Assembly (NCBI GenBank): GCA_002430075.1
Contig: DJBN01000103.1
Location: 1,850-12,978, forward strand
Direction: 5' to 3'
From: Actinobacteria bacterium UBA5975
GTDB lineage: Bacteria; Actinomycetota; Actinomycetes; Nanopelagicales; Nanopelagicaceae
Length of the DNA: 11,129 nucleotides
This document shows, piece after piece, positions 5,401 to 11,129 of this stretch. Every line of letters starts with the position of its first letter. Position 1 is the stretch's first letter. The notes below the pieces were generated by a model. The model did not search any database, had not been told where the DNA came from, and saw nothing but the letters and a program-made list of their open reading frames with translations. The position numbers and the translations under genes were made by a program.

Positions 5401-6839
5401 TACTTTGCTCCCTTCAAATATGCTGAGAGCCCGTGACGTCCGCCTTCACGGCCCCACCCAGATTCTTTGTAACCACCGAATGGGCTAGCTGGATCAAACT
5501 TATTAAATGTATTGGCCCAAATTACACCTGCGCGGAGATGTTTTGCCGTCCATAAGATACGTGAGCCTTTATCTGTCCAAATTCCTGCAGAGAGGCCATA
5601 AGGGGTGTTGTTTGCCTTCTCAATCGCTTCTTGTGGAGTGCGGAATGAGATGACTGAGAGAACGGGGCCAAAGATTTCTTCGGTTGCAATGCGATGAGCT
5701 TGTGTCACGCCAGTGAAGATTGTTGGTGCGAACCAAAATCCCTTACTTGGAATTACACAATCGGTCGAGAATCGGAGCGCACCTTCTTCATCTCCTGAAT
5801 TAGCTAGTTCGGTAATCTTTGTGAGTTGTTCTCTGGAATTTATTGCGCCGATATCAGTGTTTTTATCAAGTGGATCTCCAAGGCGAATAAGTGCCATCCG
5901 ACGCTTCAGCTTTTCAAGAAGCTCCTCTTGAATATTTTCTTGAACCAGCAGACGAGAACCTGCACAGCATACGTGTCCTTGATTGAAGAAGATTCCACTA
6001 ACTATTCCCTCGACGGTCTCATCAACCGGCGCATCTTCAAAGACTATATTTGCGCCCTTCCCGCCTAGTTCGAGAGTGAGACCCTTTCCGGTGCCGGCAA
6101 CTGATCGTGCAATTAACTTTCCCACATCAGTGGACCCTGTAAATGCAATTTTACTTATATCTGGGTGGTTAACAATTGCCGCACCTGTTGCGCCATCTCC
6201 TGTGACAATATTGACAACACCTGCAGGAAGTTCTGCCTGCTCACAAACTTCTGCAAAGAGCATCGCGGTAAGAGGGGTAGTCTCGGCAGGCTTTAATACA
6301 ACTGTATTTCCAGTTGCAAGCGCCGGAGCGATTTTCCATGCGAGCATGAGTAGGGGAAAGTTCCACGGAATAATTTGACCCACAACCCCATACGGCTTTG
6401 GATTAGTACCTACTCCGGCATGCTCAAGTTTATCTGCCCAGCCTGCATGGTAGAAAAAGTGTGCAGCCGCTAATGGAATATCCACGTCACGAGTTTCGCG
6501 GATCGGCTTTCCGTTATCGAGTGTTTCAAGAACAGCAAACTCACGGGCGCGCTCCTGCATAATGCGAGCGATGCGATAGAGGTACTTACCCCGCTCTGCG
6601 GGAGCCATCTTTGACCAAATTTTTAAACCAGCTTGGGCCGCTTTCACAGCCCTATCAACGTCAGATTTTTCAGCGTATGCAACCTTTGCGAGTACTTCTT
6701 CTGTTGCTGGATTAATGGTGATAAAGCTTTTACCCGACTTAGGAGCGATGAATTTGCCGCCAATATAGAGTTTATAGAGCGAATTAATCTTAACAATTGC
6801 CTTTGACTCTGGTGCGCTGGAATATTCGAATGTCATCAT
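5400..6839 (-). CDS. NAD(P)-dependent aldehyde dehydrogenase (catalytic, ALDH16 N-terminal-domain-like)
   Basis: A complete 479-residue ALDH that oxidises an aldehyde to a carboxylic acid. It shows I-I-P-W-N (Asn160, oxyanion hole), V-L-K-P (Lys183, cofactor binding), F-T-G-S (233-236), L-E-L-G-G-K (Glu257, general base), F-N-Q-G-H-V-C-C-A-G-S-R with the catalytic Cys291, and E-E-I-F-G-P. The usual N-Q-G-Q is N-Q-G-H here. The gene opens with two ATG codons (6839 and 6836), the first overlapping the deoC stop as TAATG, and it closes with a TAATG overlap with the shorter ALDH-like gene. Its position after deoC suggests that the natural substrate is acetaldehyde from deoxyribose breakdown. Together with the 284-residue partner it adds up to about the size of a fused ALDH16. 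Confidence 0.95.
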   Translation of the reverse strand: MMTFEYSSAPESKAIVKINSLYKLYIGGKFIAPKSGKSFITINPATEEVLAKVAYAEKSDVDRAVKAAQAGLKIWSKMAPAERGKYLYRIARIMQERAREFAVLETLDNGKPIRETRDVDIPLAAAHFFYHAGWADKLEHAGVGTNPKPYGVVGQIIPWNFPLLMLAWKIAPALATGNTVVLKPAETTPLTAMLFAEVCEQAELPAGVVNIVTGDGATGAAIVNHPDISKIAFTGSTDVGKLIARSVAGTGKGLTLELGGKGANIVFEDAPVDETVEGIVSGIFFNQGHVCCAGSRLLVQENIQEELLEKLKRRMALIRLGDPLDKNTDIGAINSREQLTKITELANSGDEEGALRFSTDCVIPSKGFWFAPTIFTGVTQAHRIATEEIFGPVLSVISFRTPQEAIEKANNTPYGLSAGIWTDKGSRILWTAKHLRAGVIWANTFNKFDPASPFGGYKESGWGREGGRHGLSAYLKGAK

Positions 6840-7777
6840 TAATCCAATGTTACGTAGTTAGGGCCTTCGTAATGGCCAGAGGTGAGTTTCTTGCGCTGCA
6901 ATAAGAGGTCATTGAGAAGTGCACTTGCGCCGATTCGAAATAGCTCCGGATTGAGCCACTCTTCTCCCGCTGTCTCTTTTACTAGAACGAGCTGCTTGAT
7001 AGCATCTTTTGTCGTTCTAATTCCTCCGGCGGGTTTAACGCCGATGCGTTGCCCCGTCATCTGATAATAATCGCGTACCGCCTCTAGCATCACCAAAACA
7101 ACTGGTGCGGTTGCGGCCGGAGAAATTTTACCTGTGCTGGTCTTGATGAAATCTGCGCCTGCTGCCATTGCCAAGAATGAAGCTTTACGGACATTGTCAT
7201 AGGTAACGAGTTCGCCAGTCTCGAGAATGACCTTGAGGTGGGCTTTCCCCTCACAGAGCGATTTAATGTAAACGATTTCACTATAAACCTTCTCCAGATC
7301 TCCCGAGAGAAATGCTCCACGATCGATTACCATGTCGATTTCGGTGGCGCCATTGGCAATCGCATCTTTAGTATCTCGTTCTTTGACTTCAAGTGAAGCG
7401 CGGCCAGAAGGAAATGCCGTTGAGACTGCCGCAACAGGTATTTGACTTCCACCACTTGCATCAAGATGTTTGCGTGCTACAGAAACCATATCGTTGTACA
7501 CACAGATTGCTCCAACATGTGGAACAGTTGAATCTGTCGAATCTGGGCGAATCGCTTTATTACAAATTGCTTTTACTTTCCCTTTCGTGTCCGCACCTTC
7601 AAGGGTTGTTAAATCGATCATGCTAATCGCCATATCGATTGCCCATCTCTTGCTCGCTGTCTTGATACTCCGAGTTGCTAACATCGCAGCACGTGCATCC
7701 GCACCAACTTGATCGACCGGAGAAAGTGTTCGCAAGAATCCCTTAATAGAAACAAGCGAACCATCGGTGAGAGCCAT
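6839..7777 (-). CDS. deoC: Deoxyribose-phosphate aldolase
   Basis: Class I aldolase that splits 2-deoxyribose-5-phosphate into glyceraldehyde-3-phosphate and acetaldehyde, the last step of deoxynucleoside catabolism. The active-site set is complete: Asp148 in T-E-I-D-M-V, the Schiff-base Lys212 in F-I-K-T-S-T-G-K, and the proton-relay Lys248 in G-V-K-P-A-G-G-I-R-T. At 312 residues it is longer than the E. coli enzyme and carries an N-terminal extension of about 40 residues before the first conserved helix, as in the longer DeoC group. The ATG at 7777 sits 6 bases after a TAAGAT -10 box and has no Shine-Dalgarno, which favours a leaderless message. It is first in a three-gene operon with two ALDH genes, the first joined by a TAATG overlap. 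The phosphopentomutase needed upstream in the pathway is not in the window. Confidence 0.96.
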   Translation of the reverse strand: MALTDGSLVSIKGFLRTLSPVDQVGADARAAMLATRSIKTASKRWAIDMAISMIDLTTLEGADTKGKVKAICNKAIRPDSTDSTVPHVGAICVYNDMVSVARKHLDASGGSQIPVAAVSTAFPSGRASLEVKERDTKDAIANGATEIDMVIDRGAFLSGDLEKVYSEIVYIKSLCEGKAHLKVILETGELVTYDNVRKASFLAMAAGADFIKTSTGKISPAATAPVVLVMLEAVRDYYQMTGQRIGVKPAGGIRTTKDAIKQLVLVKETAGEEWLNPELFRIGASALLNDLLLQRKKLTSGHYEGPNYVTLD

Positions 7778-7783
7778 GATGCA

Positions 7784-7812
7784 ATCTTAACCATGTCGGC
7801 ACTTACTGAGAA
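7784..7812 (-). promoter_or_regulatory. Leaderless promoter of the deoC operon
   Basis: On the minus strand a -35 TTCTCA (7812-7807) is followed after 17 bases by a -10 TAAGAT (7789-7784), which ends 6 bases before the deoC ATG. Transcription would begin at the start codon. Its -35 overlaps that of the opposite promoter for nucleoside hydrolase 2 by two bases, so one bound regulator or polymerase could affect both. Confidence 0.55.
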
Positions 7813-7831
7813 GGTGTAACTTCGATAATCT
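7803..7831 (+). promoter_or_regulatory. Leaderless promoter of nucleoside hydrolase 2
   Basis: A -10 box TAATCT (7826-7831, overlapped by GATAAT at 7824-7829) lies 7 bases before the ATG at 7839, with TTACTG (7803-7808) at 17-base spacing as a poor -35. There is no Shine-Dalgarno. Between the two divergent promoters lies a small inverted repeat, GAAG(7810-7813)...CTTC(7820-7823), which is too short to call an operator. Confidence 0.5.
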
Positions 7832-7838
7832 TCTCTAC

Positions 7839-8777
7839 ATGAAGCCAACTCCAATAGTTCTTGACTGTGACCCAGGCCATGATGATGCACTCGCAATGAT
7901 TCTGGCTGCATATAATCCCCATATCAATCTCCTGGCCATTACTACGGTATCTGGCAACGGAATAATTGCAAAGGTTACTGAAAACGCACTTCGTATCTGT
8001 GCCCTGGCGAAAATTAACGTCCCAGTTGCAAAGGGATCAGGTAATGCAATTCTTGGTTACATCGAGGCCGCAACCGATATTCATGGTGAAACCGCTCTCG
8101 ATGGCGCACCTCTCCCAGAACCAACTTTTGCTTTGGAGAAAATTTCTGGAGTTGATTTAATTGCCAAAGTAGTACGTGAACACCCTGAAAAGGTAACTCT
8201 TGTTGCAACCGGCCCGCTTACCAACATAGCTCTATTTCTCAAGCTGTATCCAGAATTGCGGTCGAATATTGCAGAGATCGTCTTTATGGGTGGGAGTGCC
8301 TCACGTGGAAACCGCACCCCTTATGCAGAGTTCAATATATGGATGGATCCCGAAGCCGCTGATGTTGTGGTGAAATCTGGAATTCCATTAACAATGTGCG
8401 GTCTTGATGTCACGCACCAAGCCCTAGTAACTCAAGCAATCTTCTCTAAGCTTGAGGCGATGGGCACGGGGCTCTCCAAGACCGTTATCGGTCTTCTTAA
8501 ATTCTTTGCATCTACTTATAGCAATGTCTTTGAAATGCCCGATCCCCCACTTCACGATCCTGTTGCTGTCGCGCTTCTCATTGATCGTTCAGTTGTAAAG
8601 ACTCGACTCTCAAATGTTGAAATAGAACTTAACGGAAAATTTACTCGTGGTGCAACCGTTGTAGATATCTACAATCGTAGCGGGGGCGTTACAAATGTAG
8701 AGGTTGCGCTCGAACTTGATTTTGAGAAGTTCTGGAAAATGATGCTCGATGCAGTTGAGGCTGCTGGAAAGGCTTAA
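7839..8777 (+). CDS. Nucleoside hydrolase 2 (IUNH family, complete active site)
   Basis: Full-length (312 residues) inosine-uridine preferring nucleoside hydrolase with every usual motif. The calcium site is D-C-D-P-G-H-D-D (9-16: Asp11, Asp15, Asp16). Asn166 sits in A-E-F-N-I-W. The C-terminal P-L-H-D-P carries His239 and Asp240, the pair found in active base-releasing members. The C-terminal G-K-F-T-R-G-A-T-V-V-D segment also fits. It should release base and ribose from ribonucleosides; the exact preference cannot be read from sequence. It stands alone as a transcription unit, 61 bases from and divergent to deoC, with a leaderless-type promoter. Its TAA overlaps the stop of the opposing uridine phosphorylase gene by 4 bases (TTAA), leaving no space for a terminator. 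Confidence 0.95.
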   Translation: MKPTPIVLDCDPGHDDALAMILAAYNPHINLLAITTVSGNGIIAKVTENALRICALAKINVPVAKGSGNAILGYIEAATDIHGETALDGAPLPEPTFALEKISGVDLIAKVVREHPEKVTLVATGPLTNIALFLKLYPELRSNIAEIVFMGGSASRGNRTPYAEFNIWMDPEAADVVVKSGIPLTMCGLDVTHQALVTQAIFSKLEAMGTGLSKTVIGLLKFFASTYSNVFEMPDPPLHDPVAVALLIDRSVVKTRLSNVEIELNGKFTRGATVVDIYNRSGGVTNVEVALELDFEKFWKMMLDAVEAAGKA

Positions 8778-9526
8778 TCGACTGCTCGACCGTTTGCCTT
8801 GTCTTCGGCGATAATTTCTCGAAGTGAATCGATAGAAGTCTTCAAGAGCAAGTCCAAAGGTGGCATTGGATCTTTCGCATGGACAGCCATAATTCCACCA
8901 GCACGCACTCGTAACATTGAAGCAATAACGAAGATTGCCGCGGCCTCCATCTCGGAGCAGATTGCGCCACCGATTTCCCACGCCTTCCAGCGATTAATTA
9001 AATCTGCTGCTACACCCATGCGTTCTGGTTCGTGTTGACCATAGAAGGAATCTTTTGACTGGGTTATTCCAAGTCGGTAGCGAGCACCATTCTTAATTGC
9101 GGCGCGCTTGATTGCAGCGACAAGATCTACATCGGCAACCGCAGGAAATTCAATAGGCATATAGTGCTTCGAAGTGCCCTCATCACGGATTGCAGCGGTA
9201 ATAATTGCTAATTCGCCAGAAATGCTATCGGGTTGAATGTGGCCGGATGTTCCTACGCGAATGAAGGTATCTGCACCCACGCGTACTAATTCCTCAAGAG
9301 CTATAGCAGCAGAAGGGCAACCGATACCTGTCGAAGTAACTGAAACTTTAACGCCATCGAGATATCCTGTATATGTGTTGTATTCACGATTGCTCGCGAC
9401 ATGAACTGGGTTGTCAAAGAGTTCTGCAATAGGTTCACATCGCCCAGGATCCCCCGGTAGCAATACGTATTTTCCAACATCACCCTTCTTCAGTTGAAGG
9501 TGGTACTGCTTCTCATCATTAAGCAT
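8774..9526 (-). CDS. udp: Uridine phosphorylase-type nucleoside phosphorylase, copy A
   Basis: NP-I family enzyme: (deoxy)uridine plus phosphate gives uracil and (deoxy)ribose-1-phosphate. The 250 residues carry G-D-P-G-R (25-29), N-R-E (Arg47), I-R-V-G-T-S-G (Arg90, Thr93) for phosphate binding, and S-E-M-E (181-184) for the ribose. The base-recognition loop F-Y-G-Q-H-E-P-E keeps the Gln (Gln154) but has Glu where the E. coli enzyme has Arg168; I recall this F-Y-G-Q-H form from Gram-positive uridine phosphorylases. Its start overlaps the end of copy B by 8 bases and is set by a strong AAGGAG site (minus strand, 9538-9533) 6 bases before the ATG. It is the last gene of a minus-strand operon. 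Confidence 0.92.
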   Translation of the reverse strand: MLNDEKQYHLQLKKGDVGKYVLLPGDPGRCEPIAELFDNPVHVASNREYNTYTGYLDGVKVSVTSTGIGCPSAAIALEELVRVGADTFIRVGTSGHIQPDSISGELAIITAAIRDEGTSKHYMPIEFPAVADVDLVAAIKRAAIKNGARYRLGITQSKDSFYGQHEPERMGVAADLINRWKAWEIGGAICSEMEAAAIFVIASMLRVRAGGIMAVHAKDPMPPLDLLLKTSIDSLREIIAEDKANGRAVD

Positions 9527-10250
9527 TCTGATCTCCTTTTATCAATTCACGAATTGCCAAAACTGCAGTTTCTATAAGCGGTTCCAGTGAACCCAGCTCA
9601 CCTTCTCCATGCATCACCATAATGCCACCTGCCCTAACTCTGAGTATGGATGCGAGAACGAACAGAGTTGATACCTCCATCTCGGAGCAAATAGCTCCAC
9701 CGATCTCCCATGCCCGCCAGCGTTCGAGGAGATCATGAGTTACACCAGAGTGCTCGGGTTCCACCTCACCGTAGTAGGAGTCTTTAGATTGAGAGAATCC
9801 AACCTTAAAAGGAAGGCTCTTGGCTGCTGCCGCTTTTCGGAGAGCCTGAATAACTTCAAGGTCTGCAACAGCTGGAAATTCAATAGGCATGTAATGGCTG
9901 GATGTTCCCTCATCACGAATTGCACCAGAGACTATTGCAAGTTCCCCCGATTGCGTACCCGGCTGAATCGAACCTGATGTTCCTACCCGAATAAATGTCC
10001 TCGCTCCAACTCGAACCAACTCCTCCATCGCAATTGCAGAGGAAGGGCATCCGATTCCTGTTGAAGTTACTGAGACTTTTACTCCATCAAGGTAGCCTGT
10101 AAATGTTACGTATTCACGGTTAGTGGCGATGTGTTGGGCATTATCAAAGTGACGAGCGATTACCTCTGCACGCCCAGGATCTCCCGGCAGTAATACATAC
10201 TCTCCTACATCTCCGGGAAGAAGATGTAAGTGGTGCTGCTTCCCCGTCAT
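9519..10250 (-). CDS. Uridine phosphorylase-type nucleoside phosphorylase, copy B (variant base pocket)
   Basis: A 243-residue tandem paralogue of the next gene, clearly alike over its whole length. Phosphate-binding residues are kept: G-D-P-G-R (23-27), N-R-E (Arg45), I-R-V-G-T-S-G (Arg88, Thr91), and S-E-M-E for the ribose. In the base-recognition loop, however, it reads Y-Y-G-E-V-E-P-E, with Glu152 in place of the Gln that binds uracil, and S-E-M-E-V-S-T in place of A-A-A. That suggests a different base preference from copy A, such as another pyrimidine or a purine; this is inference. The ATG overlaps the stop of nucleoside hydrolase 3 (ATGA, 4 bases), so translation is likely coupled, with only a poor GAGAGAG-like site before it. 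Confidence 0.9.
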   Translation of the reverse strand: MTGKQHHLHLLPGDVGEYVLLPGDPGRAEVIARHFDNAQHIATNREYVTFTGYLDGVKVSVTSTGIGCPSSAIAMEELVRVGARTFIRVGTSGSIQPGTQSGELAIVSGAIRDEGTSSHYMPIEFPAVADLEVIQALRKAAAAKSLPFKVGFSQSKDSYYGEVEPEHSGVTHDLLERWRAWEIGGAICSEMEVSTLFVLASILRVRAGGIMVMHGEGELGSLEPLIETAVLAIRELIKGDQNA

Positions 10251-11129
10251 ATTAATTTCACTCTCTCAATAAAAAAATCCATAAATCCATCGACATCTAC
10301 TTCCATAGCAACCTTTGCATTTGGTGCATTTCCGGTAGCCGAAAAATGGTCGGCTGAAATCTTTGCAGTTGTGAATTCACCGTGGAGTTCAATATCAAGA
10401 TAATAATCACGAAAAGTCACAAGTTTTGGATTAACCAATATTGCGGCCGCTAAAGGATCATTAATGGCGCACCCCTGAATACCCTGATACTCCGCATGAA
10501 ACTCCATATAAAAGGCTGTGGAGCGTTCAATAAAGTCATGGATTTCAGCCTTGGAGCCTCTCAGTCTTTCAACGTGCGCTTTCGTGAAGAGACATTTATA
10601 TGTGACATCTAGGGGAATAATTGTGAGATCTATTCCAGAACGTAGGAGTATATCGAACGCTTCAGGATCACAAAAAACGTTGTACTCAGATGATGGTGTT
10701 GCATTCCCAGGATGATGAATTGTTCCTGCCATTGAAACAACTCTCTTAATTTTCTTTCGCAGTGACGGATCGATAAGAAGTGCAAGCGCAAGATTAGTGA
10801 CCGGACCGATACAAAGAATTGTGATTTCACCAGGATTTGCATTCACAATTTTGATAATGAGATTGGCTGCCTTACCTTCAATCGCCTTCAAGGTTGGTGT
10901 GGGCAATATTGCATAGCCAAGACCAGTATCTCCATGCGTTTCCTCAGCTATAGAGAGTGACCTCACAAGTGGTTCGTGTGCACCTTCAGCAACAGGGATA
11001 TTCTGCATTCCGAGTAATTCGACCAGTTTGAGAGCATTTACCGTGCACTTTTGAACAGTTGTATTTCCGTGAGTGGTGGTGATCGCCTGTAAAGAAATTT
11101 CAGGCATTGCTTTGAGAAGAATTAGTGCT
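10247..11129 (-). CDS. Nucleoside hydrolase 3 (IUNH family, His-to-Asn variant; 5' end outside window)
   Basis: The frame is open to the right edge. The codons before the Met at 11107 read A-L-I-L-L-K-A, continuing the family's usual helix before P-E-I-S-L, so the true start and the N-terminal calcium motif D-x-D-x-G-x-D-D lie beyond the window. About 293 residues are visible. H-G-N, the A-E-E-T-H-G-D region, G-P-V-T-N-L-A-L and S-S-E-Y-N-V-F-C-D-P-E identify the family. In the C-terminal motif the usual H-D-P is N-D-P (A-I-N-D-P-L-A), so the catalytic-type His is Asn while the calcium Asp is kept. Y replaces F in the usual A-E-F-N. It heads the visible part of an operon with two uridine phosphorylase-type genes and overlaps the first by ATGA. 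Confidence 0.9.
   Translation of the reverse strand, partial: ALILLKAMPEISLQAITTTHGNTTVQKCTVNALKLVELLGMQNIPVAEGAHEPLVRSLSIAEETHGDTGLGYAILPTPTLKAIEGKAANLIIKIVNANPGEITILCIGPVTNLALALLIDPSLRKKIKRVVSMAGTIHHPGNATPSSEYNVFCDPEAFDILLRSGIDLTIIPLDVTYKCLFTKAHVERLRGSKAEIHDFIERSTAFYMEFHAEYQGIQGCAINDPLAAAILVNPKLVTFRDYYLDIELHGEFTTAKISADHFSATGNAPNAKVAMEVDVDGFMDFFIERVKLI

Noticed and set aside
5983..6378. 131-residue plus-strand open frame inside the ALDH gene
   Set aside because: Antisense to the catalytic ALDH coding sequence; Ser/Pro/Ala-rich with no domain.
1..11129. CRISPR arrays, insertion sequences, integrase or transposase genes
   Set aside because: None found: no evenly spaced repeats, and no transposase or integrase motifs in any main reading frame. 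The tRNA remnant is the only sign of past mobility.

Overview
The window looks like chromosomal DNA from a small-genome actinobacterium. A freshwater acI / Nanopelagicales-type organism is my best guess, but that is inference without a database search. The basis is: intergenic gaps that are tiny or absent; several starts with a TAnnnT -10 box only 6-7 bases upstream, as expected for leaderless mRNA; Gram-positive-type uridine phosphorylases; a deoC-ALDH-ALDH set; and a DCC (DUF393) protein beside a haem-binding cytochrome b5 domain protein. By eye the base composition is balanced, not the high GC of Streptomyces.

Layout. (1) 1-688 (+): the 3' end of a cytochrome b5-like domain protein, then a DCC-family thiol-disulfide oxidoreductase-like gene whose last codons and stop lie in a broken tRNA copy. 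(2) 676-829 (-): a complete tRNA-Tyr(GTA), preceded on the + strand by a displaced, decayed copy of its own 3' half that breaks in the anticodon loop. (3) 940-4549 (+): a tight four-gene operon of cytidine deaminase, adenosine deaminase, cytochrome P450 and nucleoside hydrolase 1, joined by TAAATG and TAATG junctions. (4) 7777-4546 (-): deoC, a full catalytic aldehyde dehydrogenase, and a shorter ALDH-fold protein with no catalytic domain; together the last two resemble a split ALDH16. (5) 7839-8777 (+): nucleoside hydrolase 2, divergent from deoC with back-to-back promoters. (6) 11129-8774 (-): nucleoside hydrolase 3 (5' end outside the window) and two tandem uridine phosphorylase-type paralogues, with overlapping genes.

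How it fits together. From cdd onward almost everything serves nucleoside scavenging. Deaminases convert cytidine and adenosine to uridine and inosine. Hydrolases release free base and ribose; phosphorylases release base and (deoxy)ribose-1-phosphate. DeoC splits deoxyribose-5-phosphate into glyceraldehyde-3-phosphate and acetaldehyde, and the ALDH pair would oxidise the acetaldehyde. No transporter, phosphopentomutase, ribokinase or P450 redox partner lies in the window. The parts that go beyond standard salvage are the P450 inside the deaminase operon, three nucleoside hydrolases that differ at the usual catalytic His (Gly, His, Asn), two phosphorylases that differ at a base-recognition residue, and the split ALDH16-like pair. 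Together they suggest a scavenging locus tuned to several, perhaps modified, nucleosides. The tRNA-Tyr scar points to a past integration or excision event at the left edge of the locus.
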